A stretch of DNA of 64,000 nt from Ruegeria faecimaris (GTDB lineage Bacteria; Pseudomonadota; Alphaproteobacteria; Rhodobacterales; Rhodobacteraceae), in the NCBI RefSeq assembly GCF_900182615.1, contig NZ_FXTE01000002.1:340201-404200 (forward strand), read 5' to 3'. Positions 52,369-61,769 of the stretch are shown one piece after another. The translations under genes were made by a program, and so were the position numbers. The notes under the pieces were generated by a model, which was not told the DNA's origin, ran no database searches, and worked only from the letters and a program-made list of their open reading frames with translations. Each line of letters opens with the position of its first letter. Within the stretch, counting starts at the first letter, position 1.

Positions 52369-53465
52369 GCCTTTCCGTCAATCTGCAACATGATCTGCCA
52401 GGTATTCAGTTGGATGCCAAATTTGATGCGCCTGCCGGGGTGACGGTTCTGTATGGAAGGTCCGGCGCCGGTAAGACGACAATCGTTAACGCTGTTGCGG
52501 GATTGCTGGAGCCCAAAGCTGGTCGCGTATCCGTTGACGGGTGGACGTTGTTCGATACGGAAAAGCGCCTTTGGCTGCCTCCGCATAAACGCCGCTTGGG
52601 GTATATTTTTCAGGAAGGACGGCTGTTCCCGCATCTGACAGTGCGCCAGAACCTGTCCTATGGGCGCTGGTTTGCGCCCAAAAGCGTGCCGCGCGAAGAC
52701 CCCGATAAGGTAATTGAGATGTTGGGGATCGGGCATCTTCTGGACCGTCGTCCACTGAGCTTGTCAGGTGGCGAGAAGCAGCGTGTTGCCATAGGCCGCG
52801 CCTTATTGGCCAGCCCGCGTCTGATCCTCGCGGATGAGCCTCTGGCCGCATTGGATGATGCACGGAAGGCCGAGATACTGCCCTATTTCGAACGGCTTCG
52901 GGATGAGATTTCGGTGCCGATCCTTTATGTGACCCACTCGGCAGCCGAAGTTGCCCGGCTGGCTACTTCTGTCGTTGCCCTGCAGGACGGCAAGGTGGTT
53001 CGGCAAGGCCCGGCTTCCGAAGTGATGGCTGATCCTTCTGTGGCCCCGCTCGGTGTCAGAGCCGTTGGTGCGGTGCTTCAGGTGCAGGTATCAGCTCACC
53101 ATGCAGATGGGTTGACCGAGTTGACAGCCGAAGAGGCGCGCCTATTTCTGCCGCGTATTCCCCATAAGGTCGGTGAAAGCCTGCGTATTCGCATCCCCGC
53201 ACAAGAGGTGATCCTTGCCAGTAAGCGGCCCGAGGGCCTGTCAGCGCTGAATGTACTGGAGGGCAGGGTTGATACGATCCGAGCCGGGGAAGGCCCCGGT
53301 GCGATCGTCTCTGTCATTACACCTGCAGGGACTATTCTGGCTCGGATCACCCGACGTTCGGTTGAAGCCCTTGGGCTTGCTGCGGGTAAACCTTGCTTTG
53401 CGGTGATAAAAACCGTGGCGCTTGCGCCGCAGGATGTCGGTGGGCGGCTGCACTTTGAGAATTGA
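52365..53465 (+). CDS. modC: molybdate ABC transporter ATP-binding protein
   Basis: The 366-residue ATPase has Walker A GRSGAGKTT, the signature LSGGEKQR and Walker B LILADEPLAALD. A C-terminal TOBE domain (about 295-360) binds molybdate and may regulate transport. The short linker with GPASEVMADPSVAPLG is typical. It overlaps modB by four bases. The three genes form one transcript, which probably ends near the next small gene. Confidence 0.95.
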   Translation: MSLSVNLQHDLPGIQLDAKFDAPAGVTVLYGRSGAGKTTIVNAVAGLLEPKAGRVSVDGWTLFDTEKRLWLPPHKRRLGYIFQEGRLFPHLTVRQNLSYGRWFAPKSVPREDPDKVIEMLGIGHLLDRRPLSLSGGEKQRVAIGRALLASPRLILADEPLAALDDARKAEILPYFERLRDEISVPILYVTHSAAEVARLATSVVALQDGKVVRQGPASEVMADPSVAPLGVRAVGAVLQVQVSAHHADGLTELTAEEARLFLPRIPHKVGESLRIRIPAQEVILASKRPEGLSALNVLEGRVDTIRAGEGPGAIVSVITPAGTILARITRRSVEALGLAAGKPCFAVIKTVALAPQDVGGRLHFEN

Positions 53466-53538
53466 AACTGCGCTTTACGGAAAGAGTATCTGTTCTATGA
53501 TTTCCCAAGGAAATCTTTTTTGCCCGGGGTCAAGCATC

Positions 53539-53946
53539 ATGAAATACTTAATATCAACATGTGCTCTAACGCTGATGATGGTGCCTGCCATGGCCCAGGC
53601 TGTTGGGTTCGGGGTCGGTATAAACCCCGCATTCCGAACGACAGTGACACCACGTGACAATGGCGTTTACGAGGTCGCAACCAGCGGCAGCTCTGCGCCT
53701 GTGGCCTATTGGTGCGGGATCGGGGATTTTGCGATACGCACGCTTAGAACCAAATCGAACCAGCGTATTTACATAACCCGGGCCTATGACAAACAGACAC
53801 GGACGGTGCAATTCTCGCTGACTGCGCCCGAAGGGGTTGATACGACGCCGGGCTATTCGGTTACTGTCAAACGCGTTGGCGAGAACATGTCAGCGGCATC
53901 GGCGCAGCGCTATTGCTCTGACAATTTCATGGATTTCGGGTTCTGA
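53539..53946 (+). CDS. small secreted hypothetical protein
   Basis: The 135-residue protein has a signal peptide (MKYLISTCALTLMMVPAMA). The mature part has two cysteines (YWCGIGDF and RYCSDNFMD), beta-rich with VTVKRVGENMSAASAQRYC. I know the pattern from other roseobacters as an uncharacterised conserved protein, but have no name for it. It follows modC by 73 bases and is convergent with hemF. Confidence 0.7.
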   Translation: MKYLISTCALTLMMVPAMAQAVGFGVGINPAFRTTVTPRDNGVYEVATSGSSAPVAYWCGIGDFAIRTLRTKSNQRIYITRAYDKQTRTVQFSLTAPEGVDTTPGYSVTVKRVGENMSAASAQRYCSDNFMDFGF

Positions 53947-53986
53947 AACCCCGGAAGTAGAAAGCACCGCAGAGGCAGGTCAGGCG

Positions 53987-54871
53987 TTAGACCCATTTGG
54001 CCAAGGGCGGCAGGCTCATAAGCACTGCGTCCGGGTCGTGCCCGGTCTCTAGCCCGAATTTGGTTCCGCGGTCATAGACAAGGTTGTATTCGGCATAGAG
54101 CCCGCGATGAATCAGTTGGGTATCCTTATCGGCGGCGTCAAAGCTCTGTTGCCTGCGCTTTTCAACCAAAGGCAGAAAGGCTGGCAAGAAGGCCCGCCCG
54201 ATATCCTGTGTCAGGGCAAAGTCCGATGACCAGTCTCCGGTGCAATAGTCATCCAGAAAGATACCGCCGACACCGCGGGCGCGCTTGCGGTGCGGGATAA
54301 AGAAATACTCGTCGGCCCACTCTTTCAAACGCGGATAGTGGCCCGGTCCGTGGGGATCCAGATGGGCCTTCTGGGTTGCGTGGAAATGGGCAGTGTCTTC
54401 GTCATATTCGATACAGGGGTTCAGGTCTGATCCGCCGCCGAACCACCAGGCGTGAGGTGTCCAGAACATGCGCGTATTCATGTGAACAGCGGGAGCGTGC
54501 GGGTTCTGCATATGGGCAACCAGGCTGATACCCGAGGCCCAGAACCGCGGGTCCTCGGTCATTCCGGGAATGCCTTTTCGGGTAGCCATTGCCTGTTGCG
54601 CCCGTTCCCCGAGCTGGCCGAATACTGTCGAGACATTGACGCCGACTTTCTCGAACACGCGGCCGCCGCGCATCACGGACATCAAACCGCCACCGGCGTC
54701 CGCCCCGTCATCGGAATGCCGTTTGGTCTCTTTGACTTCGAAGCGACCGGGTTGAGCATCGGAAAAAGGTCCGGTGTCGTGGGAATCCTCAAGCTGCTCA
54801 AAAACGCTTACGATTTCATTGCGCAAGTCGCGAAACCAGGCTGCGGCGGTGGCTTTTTCAGTATCGAACAT
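53987..54871 (-). CDS. hemF: oxygen-dependent coproporphyrinogen III oxidase
   Basis: The enzyme oxidises coproporphyrinogen III to protoporphyrinogen IX with oxygen, in the cytoplasm. The 294 residues match the family length. HMNTRMFWTPHAWWFGGGSD, KRARGVGGIFLDD and the late EYNLVYDRGTKFGL are conserved. The ATG at 54871 is chosen over an upstream frame that overlaps the SDR gene; the SDR stop lies four bases before it. Aerobic haem synthesis would also serve the Sox cytochromes. Confidence 0.95.
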   Translation of the reverse strand: MFDTEKATAAAWFRDLRNEIVSVFEQLEDSHDTGPFSDAQPGRFEVKETKRHSDDGADAGGGLMSVMRGGRVFEKVGVNVSTVFGQLGERAQQAMATRKGIPGMTEDPRFWASGISLVAHMQNPHAPAVHMNTRMFWTPHAWWFGGGSDLNPCIEYDEDTAHFHATQKAHLDPHGPGHYPRLKEWADEYFFIPHRKRARGVGGIFLDDYCTGDWSSDFALTQDIGRAFLPAFLPLVEKRRQQSFDAADKDTQLIHRGLYAEYNLVYDRGTKFGLETGHDPDAVLMSLPPLAKWV

Positions 54872-54875
54872 CTGT

Positions 54876-55679
54876 TTAATGGGCCGGGGCTGCGACGGGG
54901 TCCAGCAAAGTGCGTCCACCGTCAATGGTTAGGATTTGTCCAGTGATGAAACCTGCGGCGTCCGAGGCAAGGTACTGTGCGGTTTCGGCCAGTTCGTTTG
55001 GCGCGGCAATCCGGGAAAGGGGGGTGTGCTTTTCGATATCATCCCGAAATGTGCGATTTTCCTTGAGCGTGGATTGCAGCGAAGCGCTCATCACCGATCC
55101 CAGCGCGATCGAGTTCACGCGGATGCGGTTTGGGGCAAGGGCAACGGCTAGGGATCGGGTCAACTGATCAAGCGCTGCTGTAGACACCGAATAGGCCATC
55201 AGATCGGGATGAGTGCGACGGGCAGCAATCGAAGATAAATTGATGATGGATCCCGCAGGGTTTTCGTTTTCATCATCACCGGATTGCTTGATCATCCGTT
55301 TGGCAACAAGTTGGCTCAGTCGCAAGGCAGGCATCAGGTTCTGGTTCAACAAGGTGCGGACCGAGTCGTCTTCCATATCCAATGGATCAGACGGAATTAC
55401 CTGGCGCGAGCCATTTATCAGGATGTCGACCTGTTCGAAAGCGTCAATCGTGGCCGAAAGCAGGTTCGCAATCGTCAGCTTTTCACGCAGATCCCCGGCG
55501 AAGAAACGGATGTTGCTGTCATCTGCCTGCTCGCCCAGTTCATTGGCCAGTCGTTTTTCATCCATGTCGGCGAACATGACATTGGCCCCGGCATCCGCGA
55601 AGTGACGTCCGATGGCCAATCCGACACCATTTGCACCACCTGTGACGATCGCGGTCTTGCCGGCTATGGAAAAGGACAT
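54876..55679 (-). CDS. SDR family protein with YxxxT in place of YxxxK
   Basis: The 267-residue protein has the SDR fold: TGGANGVG, a serine in INLSSIAARR and AYSVSTAALDQ where the family has YxxxK. The lysine that lowers the pKa of the tyrosine is a threonine (ACA codon). The acidic FADMDEKRL after strand 2 would favour NAD. It lies four bases before hemF on the same strand. The function is unknown; loss of the lysine usually lowers or changes activity. Confidence 0.8.
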   Translation of the reverse strand: MSFSIAGKTAIVTGGANGVGLAIGRHFADAGANVMFADMDEKRLANELGEQADDSNIRFFAGDLREKLTIANLLSATIDAFEQVDILINGSRQVIPSDPLDMEDDSVRTLLNQNLMPALRLSQLVAKRMIKQSGDDENENPAGSIINLSSIAARRTHPDLMAYSVSTAALDQLTRSLAVALAPNRIRVNSIALGSVMSASLQSTLKENRTFRDDIEKHTPLSRIAAPNELAETAQYLASDAAGFITGQILTIDGGRTLLDPVAAPAH

Positions 55680-55716
55680 GCGTGTTCTCCTGATGTGCGG
55701 TGCAGGTTAGCGGGTA

Positions 55717-56682
55717 TCACCGCCGAGGGCGAGAGGCGTGGAAGACTTTGAAACGATTGTCCCCGGTCACTTCCTTCACCTGCGCGAAGGCCTCGTTCAG
55801 CGTAATTTCATAGGGTAGGTGTCGATTGGCGACCATCCAAAGGGAACCGCCCCGTGTCAGACTGCGCGCAGCAGATTTGATGAATCCCTGACCCAACGTG
55901 GGATCAGCACTGCGCGATGTGTGAAACGGCGGGTTCATAATGACCGTATCCAGCGGCTCAGGCGCGCGCCAGGTGACCGCGTCGGCCCAGTGGAACTGTG
56001 CACGGTCGTCTTTTACATTTGCACGAGCACATTGCAGGGCGATGTGATCGGCCTCGACCAGATGCAATTCCTGCAGCCCCTTTGCACCCATTAGCCCTGT
56101 GGATAGGTATCCCCAGCCAGCCCCCAGATCGGCGACCCGACCGCCCAGTTTTTCAGGCAGGGCGGCAAGCAGCATTACTGAGGCCGGGTCGACCCCGTCT
56201 GCAGAAAATACTCCGGGCGCTGTCTGAAATCCGTCGGCGGATTGGGTGGCGGGTGCGGCCCAGTCCTCGAACGCGTTTACGTCGGACTGGAACCAAAAGA
56301 TCTTGCCATGTGCTTTTGCGATGGGCCCCTGCACGGTTACGCGTTTGCGAATATCCTTCAACAGGCTGTCGACGCCATTTGTCTTGGCGCCATCAATCAC
56401 AACCAACCCGTCCGCGCGCTGGCAGGCCTGATGCACAAGGCTGCGGGCCAAGGCCTTGGCGCGGGGCAGGAACACGATTGCATCCTGGCACGGGTCATCA
56501 GCCTCGGGCGTGGCCGTGAACCCATGGTCTGCAAAATGGTCGTGAAACGGCTTGAAGGGCTGAACCACCTGCGTCTCTGAGGCCAGCCCAGAGAGGTCTT
56601 CCTCGGGCGTTGGCCCAATCACGGACAGGGGTTGCGCGATTTCAAGGCCGCTTTGCAAGGCAAGGTCTAGGCGAGGGGACAT
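55717..56682 (-). CDS. class I methyltransferase, RsmC-like (16S rRNA G1207)
   Basis: The protein has 321 residues. The C-terminal half has the SAM motif VADLGAGWGYLS and the NPPF catalytic motif (MNPPFHTSR) of N2-guanine RNA methyltransferases. The N-terminal half resembles a degenerate copy of the domain, as in RsmC and RlmG. The ATG at 56682 is chosen because the upstream frame lacks similarity. The gene stands between an SDR gene and clpS. Which rRNA base is modified is inferred. Confidence 0.78.
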   Translation of the reverse strand: MSPRLDLALQSGLEIAQPLSVIGPTPEEDLSGLASETQVVQPFKPFHDHFADHGFTATPEADDPCQDAIVFLPRAKALARSLVHQACQRADGLVVIDGAKTNGVDSLLKDIRKRVTVQGPIAKAHGKIFWFQSDVNAFEDWAAPATQSADGFQTAPGVFSADGVDPASVMLLAALPEKLGGRVADLGAGWGYLSTGLMGAKGLQELHLVEADHIALQCARANVKDDRAQFHWADAVTWRAPEPLDTVIMNPPFHTSRSADPTLGQGFIKSAARSLTRGGSLWMVANRHLPYEITLNEAFAQVKEVTGDNRFKVFHASRPRR

Positions 56683-56713
56683 TGGCAATTCCGAAAAGAG
56701 GTCAGGCGTCGCC

Positions 56714-57037
56714 TTACTCTTCGCGTTCCATAGTGCACTGCAGGGGGTGTTGATGGCGGCGAGCAAAATCCATGACTTGCCCGACCTTGGTTTCGGCAAT
56801 CTCATGACTGAAGACACCAACAACGGCGACGCCCTTCTTGTGGACGGTTAGCATGATCTCGAACGCCTCTGCGTGGGTCATGCCGAAAAAACGTTCCAAT
56901 ACGTGAACGACAAACTCCATCGGGGTGTAGTCGTCATTCAAAAGCAGCACTTTGTACAGCGGCGGGCGTTTGGTCTTGGGGCGCGTCTGTACCAGGATCG
57001 ACGAATCTGCATCGTCGTCCGGTTTGTCAGACATCAT
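56714..57037 (-). CDS. clpS: ATP-dependent Clp protease adaptor ClpS
   Basis: ClpS brings N-end-rule substrates to ClpAP. The 107 residues contain [20 protein letters not shown] and [17 protein letters not shown], with the conserved NDDYT loop and the hydrophobic pocket residues. The acidic N-terminus is flexible. Two adjacent methionines (57037 and 57034) are both possible starts. clpA is not in the window. Confidence 0.93.
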   Translation of the reverse strand: MMSDKPDDDADSSILVQTRPKTKRPPLYKVLLLNDDYTPMEFVVHVLERFFGMTHAEAFEIMLTVHKKGVAVVGVFSHEIAETKVGQVMDFARRHQHPLQCTMEREE

Positions 57038-57148
57038 CCATTGGTTCTCAAACATTAGGCGCAAACGTCCGATTCAGGCTTCGGTTTATCTGTGCGCTTA
57101 TATAACGTCCAATGCGTCAGATAAAAGAGCCAGCAGGACGTTATCCAA

Positions 57149-57850
57149 ATGGGCGAAAAACTAACCACAATCGGGTTCGATGCCGATGACACGCTGTGGC
57201 ACAACGAACGGTTCTTTCAGCTGACGCAGGCACATTTTGTCGACCTGCTATCAGATCATGCCGAATCGGATCACCTGATGGACCGATTGCTGGCTGCCGA
57301 AAAACGCAATATCCGGCATTATGGGTATGGAATCAAAGGCTTCACTCTCTCCATGATCGAAACGGCGATCGAAGTGACCGAAGACCGTGTTCCTGCAGCG
57401 GTCATTCGCCAACTGATCGAAGCGGGGCAAGAGATGTTGGCCCATCCGATCGAGCTGTTGCCCTATGCCCGGCAGGCCATCGAAAGCGCTGCCGACACCC
57501 ACCGCGTAATCCTGATCACCAAGGGTGATCTGATAGACCAGGAACGCAAACTTGCGCAATCCGGTTTGGGCGATCTTTTCGACGGGGTCGAGATCGTGTC
57601 TGAAAAGACCCCGGAAATCTATCGCCAGATCTTCGCGCAGCATGGCGAGGGGCCCGCTGCAGCTATGATGGTCGGAAATTCGATGCGGTCCGATGTGGTT
57701 GCTCCGATTCAGGCCGGATGCTGGGGCGTATACGTGCCGCATGGGCTGGTCTGGGAGATCGAGCAGGCCGACGTGCCGGCCGACAGTTCCAGATACCACG
57801 AATTGCCCGATCTTAGTGGATTGACGGCGCTGGTTCGCTCTTTGAGTTGA
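57149..57850 (+). CDS. HAD-superfamily hydrolase
   Basis: The 233-residue protein has the HAD motif I as GFDADDTLW, motif II in LITKGD (threonine) and the late MVGNSMRSDV, so it is probably an active phosphatase of the HAD IA group. The helical cap lies between residues 20 and 100. The substrate is unknown. It is divergent from clpS. The ATG at 57149 follows AGGACG. Confidence 0.82.
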   Translation: MGEKLTTIGFDADDTLWHNERFFQLTQAHFVDLLSDHAESDHLMDRLLAAEKRNIRHYGYGIKGFTLSMIETAIEVTEDRVPAAVIRQLIEAGQEMLAHPIELLPYARQAIESAADTHRVILITKGDLIDQERKLAQSGLGDLFDGVEIVSEKTPEIYRQIFAQHGEGPAAAMMVGNSMRSDVVAPIQAGCWGVYVPHGLVWEIEQADVPADSSRYHELPDLSGLTALVRSLS

Positions 57851-58101
57851 TGTTGCCATTTGGTCGCAGTTTCCGAAAATAGGGGCCAGTCGACGACACA
57901 GTCTTGACGAAATGGCAGGTTTAGCGGTGCGCCGCCGTTTGCACCGCCACATCTAGTGGGTCTTTGACATACGCTGAAAGCGTTAAAGTTATGAGCTTTC
58001 GGTTTCTTTCGCGGGGGTGCTGTGCTACGCTGATGAGCAATAAAATAAATAGTAGCTGACCGGGAAAACCCGGCGGCCTGAGGTAGACAGAGGCAAAAAT
58101 C

Positions 58102-59505
58102 GTGCAGGTACGGCGGACAGTTCCGGCCCCTATGGGCGTATTCCTTGCAGCATTCCTGTTGTTGTTTTCCTTCGCTCCGGCGCAGGGCATTGCTGCCCCA
58201 TATGCGGCGATGGTGATCGACGCGCGAACGGGCGAAGTGCTGCATTCCCGAAACGCCGATACACGCCTCCATCCGGCCTCGTTAACCAAAATGATGACAC
58301 TGTACATCGCATTTGAAGCGGTTCGGAACGGCGAAATCACTCTTGATACGCAGGTGACCATCACCAAAAAGGCTTCCTCTGAACCGCCTTCAAAGCTGGG
58401 TTTGCGTTCGGGGCAGAAGATTGCTTTCCGCTATTTGATCCGTGCGGCGGCGGTGAAGTCGGCCAATGACGCAGCCACTGCCATTGGTGTTGCCCTCAGC
58501 GGGTCCGAGGCCGCCTTTGCGCGCCGCATGACACGTACCGCCAAGGCGATGGGAATGAGCCGTACAACCTTTAAGAACGCACATGGTCTGACCGAGGCCG
58601 GACATCTGTCGACCGCACGGGACATGACCACGCTGGGGCGGCATCTGCTGTATGATTACCCGCAATATTACAACCTGTTTTCGCGCCAATCCACGAATGC
58701 GGGGATCAAAACCGTTCCCAATACGAACCGTCGCCTGCTAGCGGCCTATCGCGGTGCGGATGGGATCAAGACGGGCTATACCCGTGCAGCTGGGTTCAAT
58801 CTGGTTGCCTCGGCCAAGCGCAAGGACGAACGGATCATCGCGACTGTCTTTGGTGGCAAATCCGGCGCATCGCGCAATGCCAAAGTAGCCGAGCTGTTGG
58901 ACATGGGTTTCCGCCGCGCCCCGTCGCGCGCGCCGATCCGCAAACCAGCCCGGCCGGCCTATGCCGGTAATGCAGGTTTGAATGCGAAAGTCGCCAGCGT
59001 AAGCGGCGCGCCCACCAGAAGCCTGCGACCGGTTCTTCGACCCCAGCGGGGGAGTACCGTTCTAGTGGCGAACAACGTCGCCGCAACCGCAGCCAAGAAC
59101 GACGCGCGGATTCAGGACGGTATCGCCGCAGCCATCGCCTCGGCAGGTGTAGAGACGCCGACCGAAGGAACGACGCGCCCGACGGTACGCACGGACGATC
59201 TGGTGCTGGCCTCGGCAGAACAGCCCGAGCCAGAGCAGGAAATCGTCACACGCTTGTCGACCTCTGGCGGTCATTTGTGGGGCGTGAATGTGGGGCGCTA
59301 TACGACCCGGTACGAGGCTGAAAAGGTTCTACTGAAAACGGCCCTGTCGGAAATGACCACATTGGAAGGCACGCTGCGCAAGGTCAATCAAAACTCACGC
59401 GGGTTCGATGCGACGTTCCAGGGCATGACCCGAGAGCAAGCCGATCTGGCCTGCCGCAGACTTCAGGCTCGCAATGTCACCTGTTTCATGATCGGGCCGT
59501 CATAA
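58102..59505 (+). CDS. D-alanyl-D-alanine carboxypeptidase with SPOR-like C-terminus
   Basis: This periplasmic penicillin-binding protein of DacA/DacC type has 467 residues. The catalytic motifs are SLTK (in HPASLTKMM), SAN (VKSANDAA) and KTG (GIKTGYTR). The signal peptide (FLAAFLLLFSFAPAQGIA) is preceded by arginines from the GTG start. After about residue 290 comes an Arg/Pro/Ala-rich linker. The last 80 residues look like a SPOR repeat (WGVNVGRYTTRYEAEK, then RLQARNVTCFMIGPS), which would bind denuded glycan at the septum. A strong terminator follows. Confidence 0.9.
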   Translation: MQVRRTVPAPMGVFLAAFLLLFSFAPAQGIAAPYAAMVIDARTGEVLHSRNADTRLHPASLTKMMTLYIAFEAVRNGEITLDTQVTITKKASSEPPSKLGLRSGQKIAFRYLIRAAAVKSANDAATAIGVALSGSEAAFARRMTRTAKAMGMSRTTFKNAHGLTEAGHLSTARDMTTLGRHLLYDYPQYYNLFSRQSTNAGIKTVPNTNRRLLAAYRGADGIKTGYTRAAGFNLVASAKRKDERIIATVFGGKSGASRNAKVAELLDMGFRRAPSRAPIRKPARPAYAGNAGLNAKVASVSGAPTRSLRPVLRPQRGSTVLVANNVAATAAKNDARIQDGIAAAIASAGVETPTEGTTRPTVRTDDLVLASAEQPEPEQEIVTRLSTSGGHLWGVNVGRYTTRYEAEKVLLKTALSEMTTLEGTLRKVNQNSRGFDATFQGMTREQADLACRRLQARNVTCFMIGPS

Positions 59506-59535
59506 GACCCGACATATACTCTCCTGGATGGGTCT

Positions 59536-59562
59536 GGCCACGGAATTCCGTGGCCTTTTTTT
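59536..59562 (+). terminator. intrinsic terminator after the carboxypeptidase gene
   Basis: GGCCACGGAATTCCGTGGCC is a perfect 20-base palindrome followed by a run of seven T, 30 bases after the stop codon. It can also work for the convergent gene at 59601 only if read as the complement, which lacks the T run. Confidence 0.9.
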
Positions 59563-59600
59563 GCTGAGCGAGCGTGCCGTAGTAGGCGGCAGGGATCAGG

Positions 59601-60848
59601 TCAGTCGAATACGTGGCCGTGCTGATATTGCTCATCCTGACCGGCGGCCGCAGTCAGGGCCGCGACGTTATCTTTGGTAAAGAACCCATCATACTTATGA
59701 CAGCGCTCGATATACTCGGTGATCAGCAGAGTGTTCTTCGAGTGTTTTGAGAAGATCTGCTTGAGGTTCGGATCGTCTTTGCACTCTCCAACCACATGGG
59801 CCAGGAATGGCACCCCTTGGTCTTTCAGAGTGTTCACAACGAAATCCACATTCTTTTCGCCCGCACCGTGATCGCCGTCCAGAATCTCGATCGCCATGTG
59901 ATGCAGCCGACGTCCGAAATTGCGGACGAAATCCTCGGTTGGCATGGGCCGTTTGGCAAAAGAGTTTACAAACGAAGGCGTATTATTGGCTGTAAATACC
60001 TTAGCCGGGGATTTCTTGTCATCATCCACACCAGCATTGCGGTTCACATTGGTCGACGAATTCATGTCGAAAATGTTGTACGCCCCCCAGAAATAGTAGG
60101 GCACCATCGTCAGAAATTCGAGGATCGCATCCTCGCGCTCACCAGCCAGAACGCGTGTCGCCAGATGGTCGATGCCCAACATCAGTGAAGAGATATTGCT
60201 ATCGGCACCAAAGGCAGCAGCCTCATCCAGTCGCGCTTGTTCTGCGCTGCTGAGCAATACCCTGTCGCCCAGACCCAAACTGTCGGTATCGTTGAAATCC
60301 AGCGTTGAATAACCGACCCGGTTGCAGGTGAAATCAGAAGGGGTGGTGAACCGAAGGCCCTTTAGCGTGTAAAACGGGTTCTCGGTGTCGCCGGAATATT
60401 CGAACCGGATATTCTGATCCTCCAGCGTTTTGGTCAGCGTGTTCAGGTCAGTGGCGCCAAACACTTCGCCAACATAGCGCGTTTGCGGCGTGTTTCGTGC
60501 CAACGGGTACATGCGGTTGATGCGCGGGATGAAGTCTTCGAATGTCGGGCTAAGCGGAGCCATCACGATGAGCGCCGGGTAGTCCAGGTGTGAATGCAGG
60601 ACCGAGTATTTATGCGTCCGTCCAAGATAGCTGGCCGTGTGGCGGTATGGCGACATCACATATAGCTCGACCAGAGTGTCGAAAAGAACGTCAGTTTCGA
60701 CCTGAAGCACGACAGCGCGCATGGACCCAACCTGCTGGGCGACACCAGAGCTGGCACGGCGTTCGTAAATTTTTGGCAAATACTCGTTGAAGAAGTCCGA
60801 ATTCTTCTTGTCGCCGCGTGGTTCGTAAGACGCTAAATCAAAAGACAT
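59601..60848 (-). CDS. uncharacterised protein with VOC/HPPD-like C-terminal half
   Basis: The protein has 415 residues and no signal peptide. The second half resembles the vicinal-oxygen-chelate domain of 4-hydroxyphenylpyruvate dioxygenase: LGIDHLATRV (His228), RLHHMAIEIL (His316/317) and LLITEYIERC (Glu378) stand where HPPD has its two histidines and glutamate. The N-terminal half (1-160) also has VOC-like repeats but few ligands. Its length fits the two-domain HPPD-type enzymes. It follows pxpA by 148 bases on the same strand. It is probably a metal-dependent enzyme of unknown substrate; this is inference from short motifs. Confidence 0.55.
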   Translation of the reverse strand: MSFDLASYEPRGDKKNSDFFNEYLPKIYERRASSGVAQQVGSMRAVVLQVETDVLFDTLVELYVMSPYRHTASYLGRTHKYSVLHSHLDYPALIVMAPLSPTFEDFIPRINRMYPLARNTPQTRYVGEVFGATDLNTLTKTLEDQNIRFEYSGDTENPFYTLKGLRFTTPSDFTCNRVGYSTLDFNDTDSLGLGDRVLLSSAEQARLDEAAAFGADSNISSLMLGIDHLATRVLAGEREDAILEFLTMVPYYFWGAYNIFDMNSSTNVNRNAGVDDDKKSPAKVFTANNTPSFVNSFAKRPMPTEDFVRNFGRRLHHMAIEILDGDHGAGEKNVDFVVNTLKDQGVPFLAHVVGECKDDPNLKQIFSKHSKNTLLITEYIERCHKYDGFFTKDNVAALTAAAGQDEQYQHGHVFD

Positions 60849-60996
60849 AAAGTTACTCCTTGCCCAGACTAGGCAAACCAGGTGCGGTTCGTTGCCGGGA
60901 TTGTGGTATTCAGAACATATGCTTGCTGACATGCTAGGGAGGGAATTCAGCCTCGGCAACAGTCTGAGTACGGGCGGACGCATTGCACCCGCGGGA

Positions 60997-61764
60997 TTAC
61001 CGCAGGAACTTTGTCACTTCGACCCCGCCCGCGATCAGGTTTTCGCGGACCGAATGCGCAATCTGAACGGCGGTTGGTCCATCCCCGTGCAGGCAGATCG
61101 TGTCGATCGCGGTTTCAAGCCTTTTGCCGGTTTCGGTAATGATGGCCCCTTCGCGGACCATTTCCAGAATTCGAGGCCCTGCAATTTCGGGGTCGTGGAT
61201 GACGGCTCCGGGCAAGCTTCGGTCGACCAGAGTGCCATCGTCGTTATAGGCGCGGTCGGCAAAGATTTCGCCGACCCACTTGCAGCCCAATTCCCGAACG
61301 GCTTCTTCCTGCTTGGTGACGGCCAGCACCATGATGATGATATCTGGGTTCACGTCCAGCGCGCCCTGATAACAGGCCCGCGCCATGTCGATATCGACCG
61401 AACACATGTTGGACAATGCACCGTGCAGCTTCAGATGCCGGACCTGCGTTCCAACGGCGTTTGCCATACCGATCGCCGATCCCAACTGATACCGAACAAG
61501 ATTTCGCAGGCTATCATGGGGTATTTTCATATTGCGGCGGCCAAACCCCTGTAGGTCAGGAAAGCCGGGATGCGCGCCAATGCCGACACCGTTTTCCACA
61601 GCCAGGGTCATCGTTTGCGCCATGACGTCCGGATCGCCCGCGTGAACGCCACAGGCAATGTTGGCCGAAGTGATAATCCGCAACAGGCTTTTGTCATCGC
61701 CCATGCTCCAGGGGCCAAAGCTTTCCCCCATATCGGCATTAAGATCTACGCTGGGCATCGGCAA
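60997..61764 (-). CDS. pxpA: 5-oxoprolinase subunit PxpA
   Basis: PxpA is the LamB/YcsF-family subunit of the ATP-dependent 5-oxoprolinase that cleaves pyroglutamate to glutamate. The 255 residues hold VDLNADMGESFGPW, ACGVHAGDP and HLKLHGALSN, all conserved. It is downstream of pxpC (five-base gap) in the order pxpB-pxpC-pxpA on the minus strand. Confidence 0.93.
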   Translation of the reverse strand: MPMPSVDLNADMGESFGPWSMGDDKSLLRIITSANIACGVHAGDPDVMAQTMTLAVENGVGIGAHPGFPDLQGFGRRNMKIPHDSLRNLVRYQLGSAIGMANAVGTQVRHLKLHGALSNMCSVDIDMARACYQGALDVNPDIIIMVLAVTKQEEAVRELGCKWVGEIFADRAYNDDGTLVDRSLPGAVIHDPEIAGPRILEMVREGAIITETGKRLETAIDTICLHGDGPTAVQIAHSVRENLIAGGVEVTKFLR

Positions 61765-61769
61765 ACTCC

